Of a stretch of DNA of 64,000 bases, positions 26,331 to 34,872 are shown one piece after another. How positions within the stretch are numbered: the first letter of the stretch is position 1; the number at the start of each line of letters is the position of its first letter. A model generated the notes under the pieces. That model was not told the DNA's origin, searched no databases, and saw only the letters and a list, made by a program, of their open reading frames with translations. The position numbers and the translations under genes are program-made. The stretch lies in the NCBI RefSeq assembly GCF_016623465.1, contig NZ_JAEDAJ010000013.1:1-64000 (forward strand). Reading direction: 5' to 3'. This DNA comes from Brachybacterium halotolerans (lineage in GTDB: Bacteria > Actinomycetota > Actinomycetes > Actinomycetales > Dermabacteraceae).

Positions 26331-27365
26331 GTGACCCGCACCGATGCGCTTGCCTCCGTCCCCGGCCGCTCCGAGACCCCTCCCGTGCGCGGAGCCCTGC
26401 CCGATGGATACCTGTCAACGGGAGTCGCCGCGACCGGCGCACTCACCGAGGACGACGTCGCCCGCGCACTCACCGACGACGGCCGTGACGCCCTGCTCGA
26501 GCGCCTGGGAATCACCGACCAGGACCACGAGGAGCTCACGGCGCTGATCCCCCGCGCCCTCGCCGCGCCGGAGCTCCTCGCCGCGATCACCCGCACCGCG
26601 CACCTCCTGCGCGCATCGGCAGGACTCGACGCGCCCGCCGCACCGCTCGCGGACCTCGCCGCGGAGCACAACGCCCTCCAGCAGCAGATCGCCCCCGGGG
26701 AAGGACTCATCGCGATCCTCGCCCTCGTGGTCTCCACGGACACGGTGCGCACCTGGCACGCCCAGCGCCGTCTCTCGGAGGCGCAGTCCTGGCACGTGCT
26801 CTCCGACCTCGGCCAGCAGATGCGCGTGCACCGCGCCAGCAGCCACGGTCGACTGGGCCTGCATCAGGTCCCCTGGACCGCGATGAACTGGAGAGGCCGG
26901 CTCGTCCACCTCGGGCGACTGCAGTTCGACCTCCACCGCTCGGCGGCCGACGGCCGGTGGATCATCGGCGTGCACATCCCGGCGACCGGACCTCTGGACC
27001 CCGCCGCGGTCGAGGCGAGCTTCGAGGCCGCGAGCGCCTACTTCCCGGAGGCCTATCCCGATCTCGTCGCCGCCGCCCCCGCGGGCGCCGCCTTCGGCCG
27101 CGAGTTCGAGTGCCATTCGTGGCTCATGAACCGGGTGCTCGTGGACTCCCTGGGCGCGGACTCCAACATCGGCGCCTTCGTGGACCGCTTCGAGATCCTC
27201 GAGAACAGCCGCGACGACGACGGCGCCGCGTTCTTCGTGTTCAGCGCGCGCCCTCCGTACGATCCCGCGGCGCTGCCGCGACGCAGCCGGCTCGAGCGCG
27301 AGGTCGGCGGGCGGCTGGCCGACGGGCGGGGCTGGGAGTCGGGACGCGGGCACCTGGTGCGCTGA
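26331..27365 (+). CDS. Acyltransferase with NAT_N and GNAT_C-type domains
   Basis: A 344-aa protein resembling 'acyltransferase domain-containing' proteins made of an N-terminal helical domain (about 35-165) and a GNAT-like C-terminal domain (about 175-310). The C-terminal segments HIPATGPLDPAAVEASFEAA, FECHSWLMNRVLVDSLG and SNIGAFVDRFEIL are the most diagnostic. The substrate is unknown. The GTG start is supported by TAGGCT exactly 6 nt upstream and the absence of a Shine-Dalgarno (leaderless pattern). It is divergent from the HerA-like gene and converges on the TetR gene. Confidence 0.75.
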   Translation: MTRTDALASVPGRSETPPVRGALPDGYLSTGVAATGALTEDDVARALTDDGRDALLERLGITDQDHEELTALIPRALAAPELLAAITRTAHLLRASAGLDAPAAPLADLAAEHNALQQQIAPGEGLIAILALVVSTDTVRTWHAQRRLSEAQSWHVLSDLGQQMRVHRASSHGRLGLHQVPWTAMNWRGRLVHLGRLQFDLHRSAADGRWIIGVHIPATGPLDPAAVEASFEAASAYFPEAYPDLVAAAPAGAAFGREFECHSWLMNRVLVDSLGADSNIGAFVDRFEILENSRDDDGAAFFVFSARPPYDPAALPRRSRLEREVGGRLADGRGWESGRGHLVR

Positions 27366-27377
27366 GCGGCGGCCCGC

Positions 27378-28124
27378 TCAGTTCGCGATGCGGCGCGTCC
27401 CCACCACCTGCGAGACGTGGTCGAACTCCTCGAGGACCGTGGTGCCGCGGGCCATCGACAGCGAGAACGCGCTGCGGGAGACGGCGAATCCCAGCTGGAC
27501 CGCGATCACCGCGCGCTCGTAGAGCTGCGGGTCGTCGGCGGCGACGTCCGCGAGGGTCTCCGCGTCCTGGCCGATGAGCTCCTCGGCCTGCTCCGGGGTG
27601 AGCGGGCCGAGGCGCACGCGGCGCTCGAAGGCGGCGATCAGCGCCGACTGCATGTGCATGGTGCGCCCAGCGCTCACCGCGTGGAGGCTCGGCTCGCGGT
27701 GCAGCACGCGCTTCTTCAGCTCGCGCAGGCCGAGGTCCGCGTCGGCCGTGCGGATGATCTGGCGCAGCACCTCGCGCAGCGCCTGCTCCGGCGTCGCCTC
27801 GGGACTGGCCGTCAGCAGGGCGCGCCACGACTCGTCGGGGCCGAGCACCGGCAGCCCCAGCACCGCGGACTCCTTCGAGGCCCAGTGGTTGAAGAAGGTG
27901 CGGGGCGAGACCCCCGCGCGCTCGGCGATCATCTCGACGGTGACGCTGTCCAGCCCGTGCTCGGCGACGAGCTCGAGCGCGGCGCGGTGCATGTCCGCGC
28001 GCGCCTGGCGCTTCTTGCGCTCACGCAGCCCGCATTCGGGGACGAGCTCCGGGCCGCGCTGCGGGTCTCCGGAGGGTGTGGAGCCGGCGGTGGTGTCCGG
28101 CTCGGTGTCTGGCGCGCTGCTCAC
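27378..28124 (-). CDS. TetR/AcrR family repressor of the adjacent MFS transporter
   Basis: A 248-aa regulator. The N-terminal 45 residues are Pro/Ser/Glu-rich; the TetR helix-turn-helix follows as VTVEMIAERAGVSPRTFFNHW. The C-terminal ligand domain is not assignable. The GTG start at 28124 has TACGGT exactly 6 nt upstream. Its promoter and that of the divergent MFS gene flank two identical palindromes (28156-28168 and 28173-28185), so I infer autorepression and control of the exporter, relieved by an efflux substrate. The upstream reading frame extends through the operators and is not coding. Confidence 0.88.
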   Translation of the reverse strand: MSSAPDTEPDTTAGSTPSGDPQRGPELVPECGLRERKKRQARADMHRAALELVAEHGLDSVTVEMIAERAGVSPRTFFNHWASKESAVLGLPVLGPDESWRALLTASPEATPEQALREVLRQIIRTADADLGLRELKKRVLHREPSLHAVSAGRTMHMQSALIAAFERRVRLGPLTPEQAEELIGQDAETLADVAADDPQLYERAVIAVQLGFAVSRSAFSLSMARGTTVLEEFDHVSQVVGTRRIAN

Positions 28125-28130
28125 GGAGCG

Positions 28131-28198
28131 ACCGTAGCCCACCTCACGAGAAAAGTGCAGTGACTGCAATTGTGCAGTGACTGCAATCGCAGTAGTGT
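28131..28198. promoter_or_regulatory. Divergent promoters with a double TetR operator
   Basis: TGCAGTGACTGCA, a perfect 13-bp palindrome, occurs at 28156-28168 and again at 28173-28185 (17-bp spacing). Minus strand: -35 TGCACT (28159-28154), 17 nt, -10 TACGGT (28136-28131), serving the TetR gene. Plus strand: -35 TTGTGC (28170-28175), 17 nt, -10 TAGTGT (28193-28198), serving the MFS gene. Each -35 lies in or at the edge of an operator copy, so bound repressor would block both promoters. Confidence 0.82.
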
Positions 28199-28296
28199 TG
28201 ACCGGTCGAAGCTCGATGGAGCGCTCCGGCCACTCCGCGTGCGCGGTTCTGCGCACCCGCCGTCACCGATCGCCCCTTCTGGACTCAGGAGAATTC

Positions 28297-30225
28297 TTGA
28301 CCTCCACCACGTCATCCGCGCCCAGCACGCGCAGCGCGCCCCGCGGCGGAACCGAGCAGGCCTTCACCGGGCTCGACCGGGCCGGCAAGCTCGTCTTCGC
28401 CGGTCTCATGCTCGGCATGCTCGTCGCCTCGCTCTCCCAGACCATCGTCGGCCCGGCGATGCCCCGCATCGTCGCCGAGCTCGGCGGGCTCGACCACTAC
28501 AACTGGATCGCGACCGCCGCGATGCTGGTCTCCGCCGTCGCGGTCCCCATCGTCGGCAAGCTCTCCGATCTCTACGGGCGCCGCTGGTTCTACCTCGCGG
28601 GCCTCGCGGTCTTCATGATCGGGTCGATCCTCGCGGGCATGTCCACGAACTTCTGGTTCCTGGTCTTCGCCCGCGCCGTGCAGGGCCTGGGCATGGGCAC
28701 GCTGATGCCGCTGTCGCAGACCATCATCGGCGACATCATCCCGCCCCGACAGCGCGGCAAGTACCAGGGCCTGATGGGCGCCGTGTTCGGCGTCTCCTCG
28801 GTGGTCGGCCCGCTCGTCGGCGGCTCGATCACCGACAGCTTCGGCTGGCGCTGGCTGTTCTACCTCACCCTGCCCATCGGCATCCTCGCCTTCGTCTTCA
28901 TCTTCAAGTTCCTGCACCTGGACCACACCGCCAAGAGCGGCAAGGTCGACATGCTGGGCATGATCACGCTGACCCCGGCGCTCGTGGTGGGTCTGCTCGC
29001 GACCACCTGGGGCGGCACCACCTACGAGTGGTCCTCGCCCGTGATCATCGGGATGTACGCGGTCGCGGCCGCACTGCTCGTGGCCTTCGTGATGATCGAG
29101 AACAAGGTCGCCGAGCCGCTGCTGCCGATGCACATGCTGTCCCGCCCGATCATCGCGCTCTCGGTCGCCGCGTCCTTCGCGATCGCCGTGGCCATGTTCG
29201 GCGCGATCATCTACATCCCCGTCTACGCGCAGGGCGTGCTGGGCGTCTCGGCCACGAACTCCGGCGCGATCCTCATCCCACTGTCCGTCGCGATGATCCT
29301 CACCTCGATCGTCGTCGGCATCCTGATCTCCAAGCTCGGCAACTACAAGATCTTCCTGGTCGCCGGCGGGATCGTGCTGGTGGTCGGCTACTACCTGCTG
29401 CAGAACATGCAGTACGGCGACTCGCAGTGGCACCTCACGCTCGCGATGGTCGTGATCGGCCTGGGTCTGGGCCTGTGCATGCAGGTCTACACGCTCGTGG
29501 TCCAGAACGCCGTGCCGCAGCACGAGCTGGGCGTCGCCACCTCGGCCGTGCAGTTCTTCCGCAACATGGGCTCCACCATCGGCACGGCGGTGCTGGGCAC
29601 CGTGATGAGCGCGCAGATGGCCACCGCCATCCAGGACAAGATCTCCGCGCTGCCGAAGGAGGATCTCGCCAAGCTCGCGCAGATGCAGTCCAGCGGCGGC
29701 GGCGTCGAGTCCTCGGACCTCGAGAGCTCCGTGCTGGATCCCTCGAAGCTCGAGAAGCTGCCCGACTTCCTCGCCGACGCGATCCGCAGCGGCATGGGCG
29801 ATGCGATGCACGACGTGTTCCTCACCGCGGTGCCCTTCGTGATCGCTGCGCTGCTGCTCTCGCTGTTCATCAAGCAGCTGCCGCTGCGCGACACCCTCCA
29901 CGTGGCCGACGAGCCGGGCACCACGACCGGCCAGTTCGCCGCAGTGGGCGGCTCGGGTCCGCTCGCGGAGTCCTCGATCCACGACGAGGAGGAGCCGGCG
30001 CTCGCGTCCGACGCCTCGTCGGCACCGGGCAGCGAGCCCGCGCCGGGCGCCGAGTCCGCGCAGGCCGCCCCGGCGGCAGGCGAGCCCACACAGGCCGAGC
30101 CCGCGCAGGCCGGATCCGAGCACACCGCCGAGGGGGCGTCCTCGGCCGCCGGGTCCACGCCCGCGCATCACCAGACGCACCGCGCCGACGGTCCCCCGCA
30201 GCACGGTCGTCACGCCGAGCGCTGA
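28297..30225 (+). CDS. MFS drug-efflux transporter (DHA2, 14-TM type)
   Basis: A 642-aa proton-coupled exporter of the EmrB/QacA-like DHA2 family. Signatures include the motif-A-like [11 protein letters not shown] and the [16 protein letters not shown] segment (motif D-like), with about 14 membrane helices over residues 25-545. The C-terminal 85 residues are an Ala/Glu/Pro-rich hydrophilic tail, unusual for the family. The TTG start at 28297 is chosen from AGGAG 6 nt upstream; the open frame begins inside the operator, which cannot be translated usefully. Divergent from its TetR regulator and ended by a 17-bp hairpin. The substrate is unknown. Confidence 0.9.
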   Translation: MTSTTSSAPSTRSAPRGGTEQAFTGLDRAGKLVFAGLMLGMLVASLSQTIVGPAMPRIVAELGGLDHYNWIATAAMLVSAVAVPIVGKLSDLYGRRWFYLAGLAVFMIGSILAGMSTNFWFLVFARAVQGLGMGTLMPLSQTIIGDIIPPRQRGKYQGLMGAVFGVSSVVGPLVGGSITDSFGWRWLFYLTLPIGILAFVFIFKFLHLDHTAKSGKVDMLGMITLTPALVVGLLATTWGGTTYEWSSPVIIGMYAVAAALLVAFVMIENKVAEPLLPMHMLSRPIIALSVAASFAIAVAMFGAIIYIPVYAQGVLGVSATNSGAILIPLSVAMILTSIVVGILISKLGNYKIFLVAGGIVLVVGYYLLQNMQYGDSQWHLTLAMVVIGLGLGLCMQVYTLVVQNAVPQHELGVATSAVQFFRNMGSTIGTAVLGTVMSAQMATAIQDKISALPKEDLAKLAQMQSSGGGVESSDLESSVLDPSKLEKLPDFLADAIRSGMGDAMHDVFLTAVPFVIAALLLSLFIKQLPLRDTLHVADEPGTTTGQFAAVGGSGPLAESSIHDEEEPALASDASSAPGSEPAPGAESAQAAPAAGEPTQAEPAQAGSEHTAEGASSAAGSTPAHHQTHRADGPPQHGRHAER

Positions 30226-30256
30226 TCCCGCCGCAGGCGCCGGCGCGCCGCGCGTC

Positions 30257-30297
30257 CGAGGAGGCCCCGCACCACGAGATGGTGCGGGGCCTCCTCG
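30257..30297. terminator. Terminator after the MFS gene
   Basis: A perfect 17-bp stem (30257-30273 with 30281-30297) with a 7-nt loop lies 31 nt after the MFS stop and 60 nt before the GNAT start. Confidence 0.85.
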
Positions 30298-30359
30298 CTG
30301 TCCGCTGCCTGCGATCTCCCCCGGGCTCGATCCGGCACGGCACGTGGGACCATGGGCGG

Positions 30360-31487
30360 GTGCAGCTGAGCGACCACGTCCCGCCCCGTCTCCCGGAGAT
30401 CCCCGGCCGTCCCCTCGCCTCGCGCGTGCCCATGGAGCCCGACGTCGAACCCGTCGCGGCCCTGCTCGGCGCGGCCCAGGACGATGTGGACCTCGAAGCC
30501 GCGCCGATCGACCTCGACGACCTGCGCTCACGGATGGTGGGTCTGCGCTCCTGGTCCCGGCGGCAGGTGGTGATCGTGCCGGCGGACGCCGACGGCACGG
30601 CGCGCGCCGATGCCGCGCCGATCGCCTGGATCGCGCTCGAGGACCGGGCACGCGGCCGCACCGACCTGCAGAGCGTGATCGCTCCGGACGCTCCCGCCCG
30701 GGAGGAGCTCAGCGCCGCCCTGATCGCGTGGGCCGTCGAGGTCAGCGGCTCCTTCGCCCGCCATCGCGGCGTCGACTCCACGCAGCTGAGCATCGACATC
30801 GACGAGCGCGACGCCGATCGCGCCGTCCAGCTCGCCGCCGGGGGCCTCGAGAAGGTCCGCACCTGGCTGCACATGCGCCGCGGCGTGCTCGCCGAGGAGG
30901 CCGACTCCCTGCCGGGTCCGCGCCCGGGCGTCCGCGTGCGCCCCGTGCACCTGCACCCCTCGGGACTGCCCGTCGCCCAGGACGTGCGCAGCGTGCATCG
31001 CATGCTCGAGGAGTCCTTCGCCGACCACTTCAGCTCGTACCGCGAGTCCTTCGCCGAGTTCTCGCAGCGGCTCGTCGAGTCCCCCGAGGAGGCCGACTGG
31101 GACCTCTGGTGGATCGCGGAGATCGACCACGACGGGGACGGCACCTGGCTGCCCGCCGGCGGGCTCGTCGCCTCGATGCGCCGCGCGCACGAGACCGACC
31201 ACGGCCGCGTCGGCGAGGGCACCTACCTCGACTACCTGGGGGTGCACCGATCCGCCCGCGGGCACGGCGTCGCCAAGGCGCTGCTGCGGGCGGCGATCGC
31301 CGATGCGGCGCGCCGCGGCCGCGACCACGTGGACCTCGAGGTCGACGCGGACTCCCCCACCAGCGCCGACGGCCTCTACAGGTCCATGGGCTGGGAGACA
31401 TTCGAGCGCACGCAGTCCTGGCACCTGGACGTGCCGCCCCACCCCTCGCGGCTCCTGGAACCCGAGACCGAGGACGAGAACGCCTGA
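30360..31487 (+). CDS. GNAT N-acetyltransferase, probably two-domain
   Basis: A 375-aa protein. The C-terminal GNAT domain (about 195-350) shows the acetyl-CoA loop as LGVHRSARGHGVAKALLRAAI and the later LYRSMGWETFERTQSWHLDV. The N-terminal half (about 50-180) has a degenerate GNAT-like layout without a clear CoA loop, as in MshD-like tandem enzymes. The substrate is not known. The GTG start at 30360 encodes MQLSDHVPPRL; there is no clear Shine-Dalgarno, and nearby alternative starts are possible. It lies between a strong hairpin upstream and a 27-bp inverted repeat downstream, so it is a single-gene unit. Confidence 0.82.
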   Translation: MQLSDHVPPRLPEIPGRPLASRVPMEPDVEPVAALLGAAQDDVDLEAAPIDLDDLRSRMVGLRSWSRRQVVIVPADADGTARADAAPIAWIALEDRARGRTDLQSVIAPDAPAREELSAALIAWAVEVSGSFARHRGVDSTQLSIDIDERDADRAVQLAAGGLEKVRTWLHMRRGVLAEEADSLPGPRPGVRVRPVHLHPSGLPVAQDVRSVHRMLEESFADHFSSYRESFAEFSQRLVESPEEADWDLWWIAEIDHDGDGTWLPAGGLVASMRRAHETDHGRVGEGTYLDYLGVHRSARGHGVAKALLRAAIADAARRGRDHVDLEVDADSPTSADGLYRSMGWETFERTQSWHLDVPPHPSRLLEPETEDENA

Positions 31488-31601
31488 CACCTGCCCGACG
31501 ACGCTCACCCGGGACCTGGCGGCGCGCGCCGCGGGCGCGCCGGGTGCGCAGGGGTGCGCGCCGCGAGGGCGAGCGATCCTGACCTCGGGCGGATGACGGC
31601 A

Positions 31602-31659
31602 ACGGGCTCCTGGTGAGGAGCCACGGCACATATGCCATGGCTCCTCACCAGGAGCCCGT
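31602..31659. terminator. 27-bp inverted repeat (terminator) between the GNAT gene and guaA
   Basis: Arms 31602-31628 and 31633-31659 pair over 27 bp with a single mismatch (31624/31637) around a CATA loop. It lies in the 287-nt space between convergent genes and can stop both transcripts. The rest of that space holds no gene. Confidence 0.82.
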
Positions 31660-31774
31660 CCGCGACACGATCGCCGCGTCGTCCCGCCAACGGCACCGCC
31701 TCCCGAGCGTCGTGCAGCCCTCGGGAGCTATGTCGATCCGGCGGAAGGTCCTGCAGGTCAGCCCCGCAGACCCC

Positions 31775-33367
31775 TCACTCCCACTCGATCGTGCCCGGCG
31801 GCTTGCTGGTGACGTCGAGGGTGACGCGGTTGATCTCCGCGACCTCGTTGGTGATGCGGGTGGAGATGCGGCCCAGCACCTCGTAGGGCAGCTTGGCCCA
31901 GTCCGCGGTCATGGCGTCGTCGCTGGTCACCGGGCGCAGCACGATCGGGTGGCCGTAGGTGCGGCCGTCGCCCTGGACCCCCACGGAGCGGACGTCGGCC
32001 AGGAGCACCACGGGGCACTGCCAGATCTCGCGGTCGAGCCCGGCCGCGGTCATCTCCTCGCGGGCGATGGCGTCGGCCCGGCGCAGCACGTCGAGCCGCT
32101 CCTTGGTGACCTCGCCGATGATGCGGATGCCCAGGCCGGGGCCGGGGAAGGGCTGACGCCAGACGATCGCGTCCGGGAGGCCCAGCTCGGAGCCGACGGC
32201 CCGCACCTCGTCCTTGAACAGGGCGCGCAGGGGCTCGACGAGCTCGAAGGAGAGATCCTCGGGCAGGCCGCCCACGTTGTGGTGGCTCTTGATGTTCGCC
32301 GCGCCCTCGCCGCCGCCGGACTCGACGACGTCGGGGTAGAGCGTGCCCTGGACCAGGAACGCCTTCGCCTCGGCGTGGCCCGCCTCGTCGATGACGCCGC
32401 GCTCGCGCAGGATGTCCGCCTGGGCGCGCTCGAAGGTGCGGATGAACTCGCGGCCGATGATCTTGCGCTTCTGCTCGGGATCGGTGACCCCGGCGAGCGC
32501 GGAGAGGAACTGCTCCTCGGCGTCGACCACGATGAGCTTCGCGCCGCCGGTTGACTCGCCGAAGGCCTTCTCGATCTGCTCGGACTCGTTCAGGCGCATG
32601 AGCCCGTGGTCCACGTACACGCAGGTGAGGCGATCCCCGATGGCCTTCTGGACGAGGGCCGCGGCGACCGCGGAGTCCACGCCGCCCGAGAGCGCGCAGA
32701 TCGCGGTGCCCTCGCCGATCTGGGCGCGGATCCGCTCGACCTGCTCCTCGATGACGCTGCCGGTGGTCCACTCGGGGGAGATCCCGGCGCCGCGGTAGAG
32801 GAAGTTCTCGAGGACCTCCTGGCCGCGGTCGGAATGGCCGACCTCGGGGTGCCACTGCACGCCGTAGAGGTGCTTCTCGGGGTGCTCGAAGGCGGCGACC
32901 GGGGAGGCAGAGGACGTCGCGACGACGCGGAACCCGGTGGGCGCGGCGGTCACGGAGTCGCCGTGGCTCATCCACACGTTCTGCTCGGTGTCCTGCTCGC
33001 GCAGGAGCTCGCTCGCGGAGTCGACGGCCTCCAGGCGGGTGGCGCCGTACTCGCGCACTCCCGTCGGGGCGACGGTCCCGTCGAGGGCGGCGGCCATCGA
33101 CTGGAATCCGTAGCACAGGCCGAGCACGGGCACGCCCGCCTCGAGCAGGGCGGGGTCCAGGCTCGGAGCCCCCTCGGCGTAGACCGAGGAGGGCCCGCCG
33201 GAGAGGATGATCGCGCGCGGGTCCTTGGCGAGGATGTCCGCGGTGGATGCCGTGTGCGGGACGATCTCGGAGTAGACCTGGGCCTCGCGGACGCGGCGCG
33301 CGATCAGCTGCGCGTACTGGGCGCCGAAGTCGACGACGAGGACGGGTCGGGCGTCGGTATCAGTCAC
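31775..33367 (-). CDS. guaA: GMP synthase (glutamine-hydrolysing)
   Basis: Converts XMP to GMP with glutamine and ATP. The 530-aa product has an N-terminal class I amidotransferase domain (catalytic C85 in [16 protein letters not shown] upstream), then the ATP-pyrophosphatase P-loop in [15 protein letters not shown] and the C-terminal dimerization domain ending PPGTIEWE. Together with guaB, guaB3, purA, purF and purM, most of the purine branch is in this window, though not contiguous. The next gene downstream in the opposite direction is across a 27-bp hairpin; upstream is the DUF3817 gene with a 9-nt gap. Confidence 0.98.
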   Translation of the reverse strand: MTDTDARPVLVVDFGAQYAQLIARRVREAQVYSEIVPHTASTADILAKDPRAIILSGGPSSVYAEGAPSLDPALLEAGVPVLGLCYGFQSMAAALDGTVAPTGVREYGATRLEAVDSASELLREQDTEQNVWMSHGDSVTAAPTGFRVVATSSASPVAAFEHPEKHLYGVQWHPEVGHSDRGQEVLENFLYRGAGISPEWTTGSVIEEQVERIRAQIGEGTAICALSGGVDSAVAAALVQKAIGDRLTCVYVDHGLMRLNESEQIEKAFGESTGGAKLIVVDAEEQFLSALAGVTDPEQKRKIIGREFIRTFERAQADILRERGVIDEAGHAEAKAFLVQGTLYPDVVESGGGEGAANIKSHHNVGGLPEDLSFELVEPLRALFKDEVRAVGSELGLPDAIVWRQPFPGPGLGIRIIGEVTKERLDVLRRADAIAREEMTAAGLDREIWQCPVVLLADVRSVGVQGDGRTYGHPIVLRPVTSDDAMTADWAKLPYEVLGRISTRITNEVAEINRVTLDVTSKPPGTIEWE

Positions 33368-33376
33368 CGGATCAGT

Positions 33377-33853
33377 CTACTTTCCGTCGGCGGGGCTCTG
33401 CCCCGGGGTGTCCGTGCCATCGGGTGCCGCCGGGCCGGCCGCGCCGGCGCCGTCCTGGCCGTCGATGTCCTGGAGGGTGGGCCGGCGCCGCAGGTCCTCC
33501 TCCATCGAGGAGTGCAGGAACCGCTCCCCGAAGAAGGAGAGCACGGGGATGACGCCGAAGAACATGATGAGCACCATGCGCGGCAGCTTCCAGCGCATCT
33601 TGTTCCACATGTCGAAGCCGAGGATCACGTAGATCATGTAGATGACGCCGTGGATCGGCGACCAGCGGCTACTGATCGTGGACCACAGGTCCGAGGTGGA
33701 GTTCCACCACGGGTCGCCCCCGTAGACGCCGTAGCGCATGATCATGATCCCCACGAGGATCAGCAGGGCGATGCCCTCCGCGATCGCGGCCCAGCGGAAG
33801 CGGGCGAAGGATGCGCGGGCGGTCACCTCATCGAGCGGGCGCGGAGTCGGCAC
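33377..33853 (-). CDS. DUF3817 family membrane protein
   Basis: A 158-aa protein with three membrane segments (about 22-42, 65-85, 92-112), matching actinobacterial DUF3817 (FRWAAIAEGIALLILVGIM, then SPIHGVIYMIYVILGFDMW). A hydrophilic Gly/Ala/Asp tail of about 40 residues ends the protein. Function unknown, but the family is often near guaA and respiratory genes. The GTG start has GGGAG about 8 nt upstream, inside the last 26 nt of the SURF1 gene, so the two are coupled and continue into guaA 9 nt later. Confidence 0.88.
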   Translation of the reverse strand: MPTPRPLDEVTARASFARFRWAAIAEGIALLILVGIMIMRYGVYGGDPWWNSTSDLWSTISSRWSPIHGVIYMIYVILGFDMWNKMRWKLPRMVLIMFFGVIPVLSFFGERFLHSSMEEDLRRRPTLQDIDGQDGAGAAGPAAPDGTDTPGQSPADGK

Positions 33854-34754
33854 CTGTCTCTCCCTCGGTTGTCGGGTCGGCCTGCGAGGGGCCGACGGTC
33901 TGGTCGGCCGGGGTGCGGTCGACGGGGCTGGCGGACTCTGCGGGCGGGCTCTGCTGCTCCCCCGCGAGCCGGGACTGCATCTGCTCGCGCTTCTCGGCGA
34001 GCTCGTCGAGATGGGCGGTGCGCACGGACCGCCACCACAGGTAGAGGAAGAAGCCGCCGAACAGCACCCACTGCAGGGCGTAGCCGAGGTTCTGCCAGTT
34101 CAGCCCGGAGGAGAACTGGGACTCGGCCTTGGGCAGGGCGTGCAGTCCGTCCTGCGAGGACCCGACGGCGACGTACCCGGCGTACATCGGCGAGCCCCAT
34201 TCGTTGATCAGCAGCGGGGTCGCGATCTCCTGGGCGACGCCGCCCTCGAGGCCGTGGCTCGCGGCCTCGCTCGCCTCGAGCCGACCGTTCACGCTCACCT
34301 CGCCCGTCGGCGGCGCAGGAGCGAGCGCCGGGTCGATCTTCCCGTCGTCCCCGGTCACCTGCTTCTCGGGGATCCAGCCGCGCGCGACGGGCAGCAGGGC
34401 GTCGTCGGAGCCGGCCGTGCTGCCGGCCCCCGAACCGGGCTTCACGTGCAGGGCGGTCACCACGATCACGGCGTCCTCGCCGTCGATGCGGCGGCCGGGC
34501 ACGAGCACCTGCTGGTCGGCGTCGTAGGTGCCGCTCGCGTCGACGATGCCGCCGGCGATCTCGTTGGTGACGGCCTTGCCGGGCTCGATCACGTCGGTGA
34601 TCTGGCCCAGTGTGCGGTCCTCGCCGGTCTGCTGGGTGAGCGCGCGGTGCGCGCGGTCCCACTGCCAGGTGGCCAGCAGGCCGCAGACGAGCGTCGCCAC
34701 CACCATGAGGGCGAGCAGCCCCAGGAAGCGGGGACGGAGGGCGACGCGGAGCAC
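33828..34754 (-). CDS. SURF1 family cytochrome oxidase biogenesis protein
   Basis: A 308-aa membrane protein with one N-terminal helix (about 10-30, FLGLLALMVVATLVCGLLATWQW) and one near residue 230 (YALQWVLFGGFFLYLWW), the standard SURF1 layout. RPGRRIDGEDAVIVVTALHV-type segments (VLVPGRRIDGEDAVIVVT) match the family. It likely helps insert heme a or assemble cytochrome c oxidase. The C-terminal 70 residues are acidic, Pro/Thr-rich and extra. The GTG start at 34754 has TACCAT exactly 6 nt upstream, the leaderless pattern. It is divergent from pta. Confidence 0.88.
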   Translation of the reverse strand: MLRVALRPRFLGLLALMVVATLVCGLLATWQWDRAHRALTQQTGEDRTLGQITDVIEPGKAVTNEIAGGIVDASGTYDADQQVLVPGRRIDGEDAVIVVTALHVKPGSGAGSTAGSDDALLPVARGWIPEKQVTGDDGKIDPALAPAPPTGEVSVNGRLEASEAASHGLEGGVAQEIATPLLINEWGSPMYAGYVAVGSSQDGLHALPKAESQFSSGLNWQNLGYALQWVLFGGFFLYLWWRSVRTAHLDELAEKREQMQSRLAGEQQSPPAESASPVDRTPADQTVGPSQADPTTEGETGADSAPAR

Positions 34755-34872
34755 GCGACCATGGTAGGCGGCGCCCCCGTGCGCGAGCCGGGAGCGCGGG
34801 CCCGGACGTGACGCGCGTCCCCAGGATCGCCGGTCCCTGGGATCCGAGGGAAGGTGCACCTATCCTGGTCGG

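Noticed and set aside
28177..28296. GTG at 28177 as the start of the MFS gene.
   Set aside because: It lies inside the second operator and upstream of the -10. A TTG at 28297 with AGGAG 6 nt upstream is far better.
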